Shown here in pieces: positions 9,779-19,026 of a stretch of DNA of 64,000 bases. Within the stretch, counting starts at the first letter, position 1. Each line of letters begins with the position of its first letter. This DNA comes from Candidatus Zixiibacteriota bacterium (GTDB taxonomy: Bacteria > Zixibacteria > MSB-5A5 > DG-27): NCBI GenBank assembly GCA_030605835.1, contig JAUWHO010000045.1:1-64000 (forward strand), given 5' to 3'. A program made the position numbers and the translations under genes. Below the pieces are notes generated by a model, which was not told the DNA's origin, did not search any database, and saw nothing but the letters and a program-made list of their open reading frames with translations.

Positions 9779-9822
9779 GGTCACGGCCATACGGCTCGTA
9801 CGAGATGCCCTCATCCGTGACC
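9779..9822. repeat. GGTCACGG palindrome interrupted by an 18-bp insert
   Basis: GGTCACGG (9779-9786), then the 18-mer CCATACGGCTCGTACGAG (9787-9804), then ATGCCCTC and ATCCGTGACC (9805-9822). Deleting the 18-mer gives exactly the reverse complement of the uninterrupted 26-bp repeats at 22993-23018 and 62718-62743. The same 18-mer with one change interrupts a different repeat at 23048-23065. Confidence 0.9.
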
Positions 9823-9914
9823 TTTCTGGTATCGGACGGGGCGTCCGATGCCAACGTGTCGGGCAATCAGCTTAATTTGCTTAATCTTGCCTGCCTCTGG
9901 CATGGCTGTGAATA

Positions 9915-10007
9915 TACGGTGCCGTCAGGTCTTTTCCGCCGAAGGCGGATCCTTCGGACGACCTGACGGAAGTGTCAGGAGGTCGCCTCAGGCGACCTGA
10001 CACCACT
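9915..10007. repeat. Twin-hairpin composite repeat, copy 1
   Basis: First palindrome CCGTCAGGT...ACCTGACGG with a long loop that itself folds (TCCGCC/GGCGGA). Second palindrome GTGTCAGG...CCTGACAC, with loop TCGCCTCAGGCGA. The first 68 bp (9915-9982) are identical to 10155-10222. Confidence 0.9.
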
Positions 10008-10154
10008 GGGAGTTGCACGAAATCTATATGGAAAAGTCAACTCCACCTGACACACATCACAAGTTACGCCAGGACCAGAGCGAAGCGAGTCCTGGCGGAT
10101 AGCAACGGTCAGGACACGCCCGCCATAAGCGGGGCTTTGGTCCTGACCGAACCT

Positions 10155-10260
10155 TACGGTGCCGTCAGGTCTTTTCCGCCGAAGGCGGATCCTTCGGACG
10201 ACCTGACGGAAGTGTCAGGAGGAAACTCCTGACACCACGTAATGGGAAACTCCTGACACC
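10155..10260. repeat. Twin-hairpin composite repeat, copy 2
   Basis: Identical to copy 1 over 68 bp and exactly 240 bp downstream. The second palindrome here has the short loop GAAA (GTGTCAGGAG-GAAA-CTCCTGACAC), and a partial second arm AACTCCTGACACCAC is repeated at about 10247-10261. Confidence 0.9.
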
Positions 10261-10399
10261 ACGGGGATATATTTTCTCGATGAAGTGATTGTCAACCCAG
10301 GGATGGTAGCTCCCACCGATAGTCCTTCACGGAAACAGGAGAGATAGAACAGTCAGCAGGGTCTTATCCGTGAACTGGGAACCGTGAACTGTGAACCAA

Positions 10400-12031
10400 T
10401 CAGGAGAGCATCCGCTGGCGCACCAGCGAGACCGGGATGGTGCCGTAACTCAGAAGCTTGTCGTGGAACTCCTTCAGTTGAAATTTATCGCCCATCATCT
10501 TCTTGTAGTCGTCGCGCAGGCGCGTGATTTCCAGCTTGCCGACGATGTAGCTCATCGGTTGAGTCGGGGTCTGAGTGTATCTTTTCACCTCGGTGACGGC
10601 ATTTATCATCTCCAGTTTCGCCACATCTACCAACATCTGCACCGCTTCGTCGAAGCTCATGCGATTGGTGTGCAGCATTACGTCAATAACCACCCGACAG
10701 GCTCTCCAGAGTTGGTCTTTGAGCTGAATGAGCCTCACCTCCGAACTATTGTAGAAGCCTTTCTCATACATCAGCTCCTCGCAGTAGAGGGCCCAACCCT
10801 CTGCGAAAACAGAGGTGCCGAACTTTCTCCGCACCTTGGATTTGACCCTATTGGAGTGCAGAAGCTGGAGGTGATGTCCGGGATAGGCCTCGTGGAGAGC
10901 GGTCAGAACCACGCCGTATCTGTTGTGACCTTGCAGTTGCTCTTCCTGTCTTTCCGGAGGTGCGTTTTTGTCAACCGGGGTCACCCAGAAGAAGCCCTCC
11001 TGTCTCTCCTCAAAGGGTGCCGGGGAGACATAAGCGGCATAGGGTATTGTCGGTCGCTCAAAGGTGGGGGTCTCCACAATCGAGAGCACCTCCCCTTCGG
11101 GAACGGAGGCCAGATCGTTCTCCAGAACGAAATTTTTGGCACGCTCCATTTCCCCTTTGTAGAACGCAAGAAGCTCTTCTGCGGTGGGGTGTTCCTTTTT
11201 TAGCTCGGCGACGATTTCGGGCCAGCTTTTTTGGGGGTCGATCTGTTGTGCTATCCGTTTCATCTCCTCCTGGGTCTCTTCCCTGACCTGTTGTCCGATC
11301 TCTAAGAGCTCTTCGGTGTCGAACGGGAGCAGGTGATGCTCTCTGAGGAGGAAATTGAATCTCTCCTTTCCCAGGGCGAAATCCCCCCTCGATTTCGGCA
11401 GAAGTTCCTGCTCCAAAAAAGAGACATAATCTGTAAAAGCTTCACTGGCCTTACCATTTGCGGCCAGGATTTCCTCCTTCAAAGAGGGAACCCTTTCTGC
11501 CATCAGGGGGAGGAAACTGGAGAAGAACTGGAGCCCTCCCTGTGTCACTTCCAGGGCGATCTTGGTCCAGATTTCCGGGATATTCTTTCCTCTTAAGAGA
11601 TTCTGCTTGCCGTCTTTGAGAACTCTGCCGACCTCTTTTAACCTTCCCAGAACGGAGGTCATTCTCTCCTCTAGAGGGGCAAACTGCCTGAGCATTAAGA
11701 TATATATTCCATACAGAGCCACCTCCGGATAGAGGAAAGGTCGCCGCTCTAAGTCTTTGAACTCTTCTTCTCTTCTTATCTCCACCGCGAAGGATTTCGC
11801 CAGGATAGTCCTGTCCATACGATTGTCCGGAGAGAGGGATTCCTCCTCAAACTGGCTTAATCTCTTGACGTAATCCTTCGCCCTGGCGAGAAGCTCACCC
11901 CGCCACTCCCTATCGAAGCGGTCGAACTCATCATCGTATTTGTGGTAACCTTCGAAGGTGGCCTCTAAGGGGCTAACCTCCCACCTCCACTCCAGGATCT
12001 CTTCAGAGAGTTTTTCAAATTCTCTGTCCAC
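10400..12031 (-). CDS. DUF885 family protein (putative metallopeptidase-like)
   Basis: 543 residues. The hallmark HEAYPGHHLQLLH (HExxPGH) is followed by the conserved FAEGWALYCEELM about 30 residues later, the signature of DUF885, which is distantly related to M32/M3-type zinc peptidases. In the family the two His and the later Glu are presumed metal ligands; substrates are mostly unknown. No signal peptide is seen, so it is probably cytoplasmic. The start is GTG at 12031. Its 3' end abuts repeat island 1. It lies 77 bp downstream of the activase gene on the same strand and may share its transcript. Confidence 0.88.
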   Translation of the reverse strand: MDREFEKLSEEILEWRWEVSPLEATFEGYHKYDDEFDRFDREWRGELLARAKDYVKRLSQFEEESLSPDNRMDRTILAKSFAVEIRREEEFKDLERRPFLYPEVALYGIYILMLRQFAPLEERMTSVLGRLKEVGRVLKDGKQNLLRGKNIPEIWTKIALEVTQGGLQFFSSFLPLMAERVPSLKEEILAANGKASEAFTDYVSFLEQELLPKSRGDFALGKERFNFLLREHHLLPFDTEELLEIGQQVREETQEEMKRIAQQIDPQKSWPEIVAELKKEHPTAEELLAFYKGEMERAKNFVLENDLASVPEGEVLSIVETPTFERPTIPYAAYVSPAPFEERQEGFFWVTPVDKNAPPERQEEQLQGHNRYGVVLTALHEAYPGHHLQLLHSNRVKSKVRRKFGTSVFAEGWALYCEELMYEKGFYNSSEVRLIQLKDQLWRACRVVIDVMLHTNRMSFDEAVQMLVDVAKLEMINAVTEVKRYTQTPTQPMSYIVGKLEITRLRDDYKKMMGDKFQLKEFHDKLLSYGTIPVSLVRQRMLS

Positions 12032-12108
12032 TTTGACTCCCGTGTCTATATGAGCACAACTCTATTTCGACGATGGAACGATGTTCGATCAAGCTTTCAA
12101 AGAAGCGG

Positions 12109-15100
12109 TCAGGGCGAGTTTCTGGACAGCCTTACCTGCCGGGCCTGATACATAAACGCCTCCAGACGCATTAGGTCCTTGGCCTCCTCCTGCCCTTCGT
12201 AAGCGATGTTGAGCCAGGGAACCTCGGGAAATCTCTCCTGCACCTTCTTCGACAGGCCGGCGACGATATTTCCGGGCATGCAGGTAAAGGGCATCGCGTT
12301 TATCACTCCACAGGCTCCGGAGTTGAGCATCTCAATCCCCTTCCCGATGGTGAGGATGGCCTCGCCTCCCACGGAGTCGGGCAGATAGGGATGAGCCAAT
12401 CTTAAGAGTGTTCCGGTGGATTCATCACTGTAGTTCCCCAGGAAGCGATCGAAGGGTCTCGAGAGACTCTTTTTTATCCTCGTCTGTAAAAGCTCCTGCA
12501 GCTGACTGGAGAGGAAGTCCCGAAACTTGCGGAGCTTCCAGCTGTTCCGCCCGTACATGTGCGAAGTGTAAAATATCCACTCGCAGACATAGGATAAGTA
12601 AACCTCCCCGCCCAGGGATTCGATCTTGTCGACCAGATGATTGTTAGCGAAGCGATTGTTGCGGATGTATATCTCTCCGATGACAGCGATGAGGGGCTTT
12701 CTCTCCCCGTCGTCGGTGGCAATCTGACTGAAGTCACCGGCGGCCTCTCTCAACACCTTCTTCCAATCAGCTCCAACGCGGGAGGCCAGATACAGCTTCT
12801 CCAGATAATGATGATAGACCTTCTCGCTCTCCCCGGGGTTTTTCTCATAGGGACGCAGCCGCAGGAGGGTCTGACGCATGATGTCCACCGCCATCAAAGC
12901 CTCGAAGCCCCGACGACGGGTGCTTCTCCCCACGGAGGTCATATAGTCATATCCATCCTTGGAACTGGGGGAGAGAATCATCACCTCTGGAAGGCCGAGC
13001 TCTTCCACGACCAGTCGGTGAAGCTGGTGATACTGCCCGAAACGACAGGGTCCCGCCGCCGCCGGCATGAAGAAGGCGACCTCCTCCGGCTTGGGCTTCT
13101 CCTTCAGGAGGAACCTCACCAGATCCCCGGTGGTGAGAACCGCGGGGTAGCACTCTCGACCGGATGTGAATTTCCTCCCCAATTGCAGCGATTCCTGATC
13201 GGTCTCCGGAAGGACCTCCGCCTTCACTCCGGAGGATTCCAAAACCCCTGTGAAGAGCAGGGCGTGGTCGCACATATAGGGCACCATGATGGTTCTTTTT
13301 GACAAACTCCGGTTGACGTTGGGAGCTGTAGTTTTCCTCCGGGCTGGATCAACACCCTCGGGCTTGTAGTTTTTGAGGCTATCGAGAAAGGCCTCGCAGC
13401 GGGTGAGGATTCCGGCGTCGGCGGTGTGCTCGTCAATCTCCAACTGCAACAGAGGCTTGCCCTCCATGGCCTTCTTCAAGTGGTGGGAGATGAAGGAATC
13501 GGGCCCACAACCGAAGTTGGTGACGTGAATCGCAAAAAGCCTTTTGTCTCGCCTGATGAAGCGCGCCGCCGCCAGAAGCTTCTGCCCGTAGTTCCAGTAC
13601 ATGTTTATCCCTTCGGGCTCCTCTTCTTCTTCCCCTAAGGGCAGAAGGTCCATCGGGATCACCGACATCCCTAACTTTGACAGTTTCTTGGGGAGATCCA
13701 GGCTCAAACGCTCGTCGCATACGTTGTAGGGCCGACCCAAGATCACCAAGGCCCGCTCGGAATCTCTCAAGGATCCTAAGAAGTCTTGCCCCGCCTCCCT
13801 GTTTTTCCTCTCGAATCGGGCTTGAACTCTCCAGGCCGACTTCAGAGCCGATCTGATTTCCTCAGCCGATGATTTTAATTCTTTTCGCAAATCGAGAAGC
13901 TCCCGGAGGAGGAAATCGAAACCATATCCGAGGTGTAACATCGGGGAGAGGAGCTTAGCTCCCACCGCCTCGGAGAGAGTTGTCTTCAGCAGATGAGGGA
14001 AAGCCTGCACGAAAGGACAGGCATACCCGCCGCGGTCGCCCTTCTCGAAGCTTTTGACGTTTATCACCGCGGGAACAAAGAGAAGATCTATGTCTCTATT
14101 CAAAAGAGTCCTCGCCTGTCCCAGGGCAAGCTTCATGGGGAAGCAGACCTCGGAGGTGGCAGATTCCACACCCGATCTGATGATCTTGTCAGTGGTGGGG
14201 TCGGAGAGCACCATCTCCAAACCCAGGGCCTTAAAGAATTCGCTGAAGAAGGGGAGAAGTTCCCAGAAGAAGAGCAATCTGGGGATTCCAATCCTGCCCT
14301 TGAGGGCCCGGGAGGCAACATTGCCAGCTTCGATGTTCCTGAGGTTCTCGGTGAGGTTCAGATTGCGGGCCGGAAAGAGGTTCTTCACCTTTCTTTTGGG
14401 CTTCTCGGAATCTCCGACCTCGTAGCGCTCGCAGCGCCCACCGTAGAAGAGAGGTTTCTCTCCTTCGATCTCAACCTTACGGATCAAGCAAAGGTTGGAG
14501 CAATGATTGCACTCGAAAGTCGAGAGTTCGTAGTTTCTCTCTGACAGATCAAAACCTTTGAATTTGGTCGGCTTATCTTTTATCTCCTCCATGACCAGGA
14601 TGGCGGCTCCGATGGCGCCGGTGAGGTCGTGGTGGGGAGGCACCGTGATTTTTTTGTCCAGCACTCTTTCGAAGGCCGCCACCACCCCCCTGTTCCAGGC
14701 CACACCTCCCTGGAAGAAGATCTTGTCGCCGATTTTTCTCGCCCCCACGACTTTGTTCAGGTAATTCAGGACGATAGCGTATGCTAACCCCGCCACCAGA
14801 TCCTGTTTCTTGGCGCCGCTGTGCTGGTGGGAGACGAGGTCAGATTCCATGAAGACGGTGCACCTCTCACCGCACCCCACCGGGCTTTTGGCGCCGAGGC
14901 AGAGTTTTCCGAACTCCTCTTCGATCTTGATGCCTAGTTTTTCTGCCTGCTCTTGAAGGAAGGAGCCGGTTCCGGCGGCGCATGCCTTGTTCATCTCGAA
15001 ATCGATTACGGCGCCGCTTTTCAGGGAGATATATTTTGAGTCCTGGCCCCCGATCTCGAAGATGGTATCGACGGTGGGGTCGATCGATAAGGCCGCTTTG

Positions 15101-16335
15101 GCCTGGGAGGTGATTTCGTTTCTGATGACATCCGCTCCCACGAAGTCGCCGGCCAGATAGCGCCCGGAGCCGGTGGAGCCCACTCCCCTGATGGTGACCA
15201 GATTCCCCACATGTTCACTGACCTGCCGCAGACCCTTCTTGACCGCCTCCAGAGGCCGTCCGGCGGTCATCAGGTATGAGCGTGCCAGAACGTTCTTCTG
15301 GCGGTCGATTATGACCAGGTTGGTTGACAGCGAGCCGACGTCGACTCCTAAAAACGCCTCCACCCTTTTTCCATTGAGGGGCGAGACCTTGGAGGTCAAG
15401 TGGTAGAATTTACTCTGCGGGAAGGAGAAGACCAGCCTGGGGTGGGGACGGTGTCCGTCCCCGTCGAGCTTTAGAATCTCCTTCAACTGCTCGTGGTCGT
15501 AAAGGGAGAAGTGGCCACGGCCCTCCTTTATCCCCAAGAGGACGGCGCCTATCGCCCCCAGGAAGCGGTGCAATCTGGGAACGAAAAACTCCCCCTCCCC
15601 GAAGTTGAAGACCTCCTTGAAGGCTCTCACCAGACCGAGATTGGCGGCCGGTCCGCCCTGAAAAGATACCGGCGGTAGTAACTTCCTGCCGGCGGCGAGG
15701 TTGGATTTAAAATTCCGAGCCACCGCAAAGCACAGACCGGCAATGATGTCACAAACCGGGGTGGCTATCTGCTGTAAGTGGATCATGTCCGATTTGGCGA
15801 AAACCGAGCAGCGCCCCGCGATGTGAGGTGGCTTTTTCGATTGGAGCGCCAGCTCCCCGAATTCCCCTTCGACCTTTATCCCCAGCCGGGAGGCTTGCTG
15901 GTCTATGAACGAGCCGGTGCCGGCGGCACAGAGCGAATTGGTGGCGAAATCTTTTATCCTGGGACCGGAACCATCGCCGTTTTCTCCCAGGAGGATGAGC
16001 TTGGAATCCTCCCCGCCCAGTTCTATGATGCTTCTGGTCTCCGGGTGGAGATGAAAGGTCCCCTCTGCCTGGGCGATGACCTCGTTGAAATAGCTGGCCT
16101 CTATCGCCTCTGAGAAACTCTTGGCGCCAGAGCCGGTGAAAGAGACCGATGCAATTGCCTCGGAGCAAGGTCGATCCAGAAGCTCCAGAAGAAATCGGTA
16201 GGTCACCTTCGTCGGCTGACCCTCCAGACGGAGGTAGTGAGATTCCAGGACCCGCTTCTGGTCATCAAGCAAGACCGCCTTCAGGGCGACGGAGCCCAAA
16301 TCCAAACCTACGTGAACATTACCTTTTGCAGACAT
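12109..16335 (-). CDS. Acyl-CoA dehydratase activase-related protein (BadF/BadG/BcrA/BcrD type, DUF2229)
   Basis: 1408 residues. Two ASKHA ATPase domains in tandem: residues ~7-275 (GLDLGSVALKAV; cluster cysteines C136 in CAAGTGSF and C176 in GRCSVF) and ~325-600 (GVDVGSLSTNLV; again CAAGTGSF and CGERCTVF). These resemble the [4Fe-4S]-bridged activator of 2-hydroxyacyl-CoA dehydratases and benzoyl-CoA reductases. The remainder is the DUF2229 and dehydratase-subunit-like region (CYPAVLTTGDLVRFLL, FMPAAAGPCRFGQYH, NAMPFTCMPGNIV). Such fused giants are common in anaerobes and remain without proven function. No separate dehydratase subunits are adjacent. The ATG follows GGAGGAGGAT. It begins 62 bp after ccmF, so it may be read from the ccm transcript. 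Confidence 0.88.
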   Translation of the reverse strand: MSAKGNVHVGLDLGSVALKAVLLDDQKRVLESHYLRLEGQPTKVTYRFLLELLDRPCSEAIASVSFTGSGAKSFSEAIEASYFNEVIAQAEGTFHLHPETRSIIELGGEDSKLILLGENGDGSGPRIKDFATNSLCAAGTGSFIDQQASRLGIKVEGEFGELALQSKKPPHIAGRCSVFAKSDMIHLQQIATPVCDIIAGLCFAVARNFKSNLAAGRKLLPPVSFQGGPAANLGLVRAFKEVFNFGEGEFFVPRLHRFLGAIGAVLLGIKEGRGHFSLYDHEQLKEILKLDGDGHRPHPRLVFSFPQSKFYHLTSKVSPLNGKRVEAFLGVDVGSLSTNLVIIDRQKNVLARSYLMTAGRPLEAVKKGLRQVSEHVGNLVTIRGVGSTGSGRYLAGDFVGADVIRNEITSQAKAALSIDPTVDTIFEIGGQDSKYISLKSGAVIDFEMNKACAAGTGSFLQEQAEKLGIKIEEEFGKLCLGAKSPVGCGERCTVFMESDLVSHQHSGAKKQDLVAGLAYAIVLNYLNKVVGARKIGDKIFFQGGVAWNRGVVAAFERVLDKKITVPPHHDLTGAIGAAILVMEEIKDKPTKFKGFDLSERNYELSTFECNHCSNLCLIRKVEIEGEKPLFYGGRCERYEVGDSEKPKRKVKNLFPARNLNLTENLRNIEAGNVASRALKGRIGIPRLLFFWELLPFFSEFFKALGLEMVLSDPTTDKIIRSGVESATSEVCFPMKLALGQARTLLNRDIDLLFVPAVINVKSFEKGDRGGYACPFVQAFPHLLKTTLSEAVGAKLLSPMLHLGYGFDFLLRELLDLRKELKSSAEEIRSALKSAWRVQARFERKNREAGQDFLGSLRDSERALVILGRPYNVCDERLSLDLPKKLSKLGMSVIPMDLLPLGEEEEEPEGINMYWNYGQKLLAAARFIRRDKRLFAIHVTNFGCGPDSFISHHLKKAMEGKPLLQLEIDEHTADAGILTRCEAFLDSLKNYKPEGVDPARRKTTAPNVNRSLSKRTIMVPYMCDHALLFTGVLESSGVKAEVLPETDQESLQLGRKFTSGRECYPAVLTTGDLVRFLLKEKPKPEEVAFFMPAAAGPCRFGQYHQLHRLVVEELGLPEVMILSPSSKDGYDYMTSVGRSTRRRGFEALMAVDIMRQTLLRLRPYEKNPGESEKVYHHYLEKLYLASRVGADWKKVLREAAGDFSQIATDDGERKPLIAVIGEIYIRNNRFANNHLVDKIESLGGEVYLSYVCEWIFYTSHMYGRNSWKLRKFRDFLSSQLQELLQTRIKKSLSRPFDRFLGNYSDESTGTLLRLAHPYLPDSVGGEAILTIGKGIEMLNSGACGVINAMPFTCMPGNIVAGLSKKVQERFPEVPWLNIAYEGQEEAKDLMRLEAFMYQARQVRLSRNSP

Positions 16336-16397
16336 CTTTTTTTTGATCCTCCTCCGACCGCTTCCGCTGCCGGGAGGCGTCGGGGTGTCAGTTCCCC

Positions 16398-18545
16398 CTA
16401 CAGTTTGGAAAATCTCCTCTTGGTTGCGAGTAACATCCCGACCGAAATCAGAATCACTCCCAGCCAGACGAAGTTGATCAACGGCTTTCTGGAGACCTCC
16501 AGAAACAGGATCTCTTCGCCGGAGCCGAGGGTGATCTGGATCTGACCCGCATCCGCCCTGATTTGGTCGAGGTGGATTAAGCCAGCTTTGTCGGGGAGCT
16601 CCGCCGGTTTCGAAATCCGTCTCCCCTGAGCATCGTGCAGCAGGGCGGGAGTGACCCGGGCTTGCATCTGTTCCCCGGAGACCTCCAGAGTTGCCCCCAC
16701 GCCTCTCCCTTCGGCGGCGTTGTGGAAGGAGAGGTCGAAGTCGAGAAATTTTATCAGGTAACCCCCTATCTCTTTTTCTTCCCCCTTGCCTAAGACCAGA
16801 CTCTCTCCCTCTTCCCCCTGGTTAGTACTGATCTGCTCTGGTGATATATAAAAATCCGAGAAGAGGTATTTCTTTATGAAGGGAGTCCGCACCAGACCTT
16901 GATCTCCCATGATGAAAAGTGGTTTGGCGATGAAGCTGTCTACTCCATTTCTCACCTCTATCCAGACTTCTGCTCTCTTCGGGGAGAGCTCCCTCACCTT
17001 CTGGAATGTCAGCTCGTGACCCAAAGCCGATTCCGTCCTCCCCTCCGCGATCGCAACCCTCTCGGAGCTGTCGTATCCCGAGGAGGCCAAAACCCCGATG
17101 AGCATTATCGCCAGCCCGAAGTGAGCAAGATAACCGCCCAACTCCACCCAGCTCTCACGCAATCTGGAGACTAAGACCTCGACGTTGACGAAAGCCGCCA
17201 GCAGGGAAGTGAAGAGCAGGAGAACGAGCTTTATCTCCTTGACCTTGAGGATGAAAGCCACCACCGTAACTAACAGGGCGGCGATGAGCGGTGGAAGAAT
17301 CGACCTGGCAATCTCAGAGAAGGTAGTCCCCGACCAGGCCAGAAGGGGGCAGAAGGCCAAAAGCAGTCCCAGGACAATCGCTATCGGCAGGTGGGTGTTG
17401 AGGTAATAGTCTATCTGGACCGCGGAGGCCTGGCCGAAAATCCGAGTCAGAATGGGGGCAGAGGTTCCCACCAGAATCAACACCGCCGAGAGACAGAGGA
17501 AGAGCAGAGTTAAAAAAACCGTGAACTGTTGGGACAAGAGCCTCTTGGAAAAGACCGGGGCGGTGATGCCTTTCGATCTGTAAATCAGAAGACCGAGCGA
17601 GAAGAGGGCAAAGATGCCCATGAAGAGAATCAGGTAGTTATTGATTCCCAGATCCCCGAAGGAGTGCACCGAGAAATCGGCCAGAACTCCGCTTCTGGTG
17701 AGGAAGGTTCCATACAGCACCAAAAGGAAACAGAGGATCGCCAGAAAGAGGTTCGTCTTCCTCAGGCTCCCCTTGGAGCTTTCGATCAACATCCCGTGGA
17801 GGAGGGCGAGGCTGAACAGCCAGGGGATCAGGGAGGCGTTTTCCACCGGGTCCCAACCCCAGTAACCGCCCCACCCCAGGGTCTCGTAAGCCCAGTAGCC
17901 GCCGATGAAGATTCCGACCCCGAGACTTAAAGCCGAGAAGATCACCCAGGGGAAGGTGGTTTTTGCCCACCCTTTATAGTCGTCGGTGACCAGGGAGCTC
18001 AAGGCGAAGCTGAAGGGTATGGCTAAGGCGGCATACCCGATGAACACTATCGGGGGATGAATCACCATCCAGAAATTCTGCAGCAAGGGATTGAGGCCCC
18101 TCCCCTCAGTTGGGGTGAAGGTCAGTTTCGCGAAGGGGCTATTGACGAAAATCATGACGAACAAGAACAGTTGGCAGATGAGGTAGAAGAACATCACCCA
18201 GCCCTCGCGGCTTTTGGCCCTCTTCATCACCCAGAGTCCCAGAAGGGAGGCGAACCAGAGCCACAACAGAAAGGTCCCCTCCTGACCGGCCCAGAGAGCC
18301 GAGACCTTCAGAAGCAAGGATAGATCTGTGGAGCTGTATCCGGCCACATACCCGTATTCGAAGCGGTCTCCCAGAAAAAGGGAGAAAAGGTAAACAGAGG
18401 CTAAGGTGATGAAGGTCGCCAACAGATAATAAGAAATCCTCCCCACCCTGAGCGCTTTGGGGTGCCCCCCGGCGAGTCTCAGATAGTAGAGTGCCGAGAC
18501 CACCAGGGTGGTCAAAGCCAAGATGAGGGAGATAGTGCCGAACAT
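16398..18545 (-). CDS. ccmF: Cytochrome c heme lyase subunit CcmF
   Basis: About 715 residues with many transmembrane helices. The WWD heme-handling motif is clear (LGWGGYWGWDPVENASLIPWL), as is HPPIVFIGYAALAIPFSFAL. CcmF takes heme from CcmE and ligates it to apocytochrome c in the periplasm. I place the start at the ATG 18545, which overlaps the ccmE stop as TGATG; an in-frame start 33 bp further upstream would overlap ccmE and adds a non-family N-terminus. Last gene of ccmABCDEF. Confidence 0.94.
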   Translation of the reverse strand: MFGTISLILALTTLVVSALYYLRLAGGHPKALRVGRISYYLLATFITLASVYLFSLFLGDRFEYGYVAGYSSTDLSLLLKVSALWAGQEGTFLLWLWFASLLGLWVMKRAKSREGWVMFFYLICQLFLFVMIFVNSPFAKLTFTPTEGRGLNPLLQNFWMVIHPPIVFIGYAALAIPFSFALSSLVTDDYKGWAKTTFPWVIFSALSLGVGIFIGGYWAYETLGWGGYWGWDPVENASLIPWLFSLALLHGMLIESSKGSLRKTNLFLAILCFLLVLYGTFLTRSGVLADFSVHSFGDLGINNYLILFMGIFALFSLGLLIYRSKGITAPVFSKRLLSQQFTVFLTLLFLCLSAVLILVGTSAPILTRIFGQASAVQIDYYLNTHLPIAIVLGLLLAFCPLLAWSGTTFSEIARSILPPLIAALLVTVVAFILKVKEIKLVLLLFTSLLAAFVNVEVLVSRLRESWVELGGYLAHFGLAIMLIGVLASSGYDSSERVAIAEGRTESALGHELTFQKVRELSPKRAEVWIEVRNGVDSFIAKPLFIMGDQGLVRTPFIKKYLFSDFYISPEQISTNQGEEGESLVLGKGEEKEIGGYLIKFLDFDLSFHNAAEGRGVGATLEVSGEQMQARVTPALLHDAQGRRISKPAELPDKAGLIHLDQIRADAGQIQITLGSGEEILFLEVSRKPLINFVWLGVILISVGMLLATKRRFSKL

Positions 18546-18922
18546 CAGTTGAGACTTCCCTGATATTTGGAGGGACACTTCACTAAGAGCTGGTCGGCGA
18601 CGAACTTTTCTCCATCGTAGTTGCCGATGACAACGATCTCGGTGGCGTCCTCGAAATTGGCGGGCTTGGGTCCGAAGCTATAGACCACTGGCAAGAGTTC
18701 CCCCTCTTTGCCGGTAAGCTGGAAAGATAGAAAGACCAGACTGGTGTCGTAAGCGGAGGAGCCGGGCACCAACTTTCCGATTATCTGCACCGTCTCTCCG
18801 GAAGCTTTCGCCTCGCTGAAGCTGACATACGGGGTTATCGATTCTCTGAAGGAGGAGAATGCTAGAATCAGGAAAAGCGCGATTACGATGAATCCAACTA
18901 AGTAGTAGTATCTTCTGTTCAT
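18545..18922 (-). CDS. ccmE: Heme chaperone CcmE, CxxxY variant
   Basis: 125 residues: an N-terminal membrane anchor (YYYLVGFIVIALFLILAF) and a periplasmic OB-fold domain (VQIIGKLVPGS, VVYSFGPKPANFEDATEIVVIGNYDGEKFVADQLLVKCPSKY). In most CcmE the heme is held covalently by a His in an HxxxY motif. Here the position is Cys: C116-P-S-K-Y120, the CxxxY form known from some sulfate reducers and archaea. It overlaps the ccmD stop by 4 bp (ATGA) and the ccmF start by one base. Confidence 0.93.
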   Translation of the reverse strand: MNRRYYYLVGFIVIALFLILAFSSFRESITPYVSFSEAKASGETVQIIGKLVPGSSAYDTSLVFLSFQLTGKEGELLPVVYSFGPKPANFEDATEIVVIGNYDGEKFVADQLLVKCPSKYQGSLN

Positions 18923-19026
18923 TTCCGGTTTAGCTTTTTGACCTTCCTATCGAGCCGCACCAGGTAGAGGAAAATCCCCAGCCAGATTATCAGAACCGCC
19001 ATCATGGCCACGAGGTTCGTTGACAT
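18919..19026 (-). CDS. ccmD: CcmD-like small membrane protein
   Basis: A 35-residue ORF found by reading between ccmC and ccmE. One hydrophobic helix (LVAMMAVLIIWLGIFLYLV) is followed by a positively charged tail (RLDRKVKKLNRK), the classical CcmD layout. CcmD stabilises the CcmABC-CcmE complex and aids release of holo-CcmE. The ATG at 19026 directly follows the ccmC stop (TAA-ATG), and its TGA overlaps the ccmE ATG. Position, size and topology all agree; sequence identity is too low in this family to add more. Confidence 0.85.
   Translation of the reverse strand: MSTNLVAMMAVLIIWLGIFLYLVRLDRKVKKLNRK

Larger units (their letters stand above)
9477..10399. repeat. Intergenic repeat island 1
   Basis: About 920 bp with no gene, made almost wholly of repeats. 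In order: a low-complexity purine tract of GGGAACAGG/ATAGG-type units (9540-9612); a GGAAACC/GGTTTCC palindrome (9627-9644); a GTCGGGC/GCCCGAC palindrome (9669-9688); GGGTGGGGG/CCCCCACCC (9699-9725); an inverted composite unit (about 9757-9852); two twin-hairpin units (9915-10007 and 10155-10240); CGCCAGGAC/GTCCTGGCG (10067-10097); GGTCAGGAC/GTCCTGACC (10107-10148); and CCGTGAAC-type repeats (10369-10395). Related copies occur in every large gap of the window. Short open frames here are by-products of the repeats. Confidence 0.9.

Noticed and set aside
9745-10232. Short open frames in repeat island 1 (and similar ones at 22834-23357, 31182-31472, 37111-37685)
   Set aside because: They consist of translated palindromic repeats, have no homology-like features and no ribosome-binding sites.
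18545-18578. The longer CcmF N-terminus starting at 18578
   Set aside because: It would overlap ccmE by 33 bp and adds residues not typical of CcmF, while the ATG at 18545 forms a TGATG junction with ccmE.
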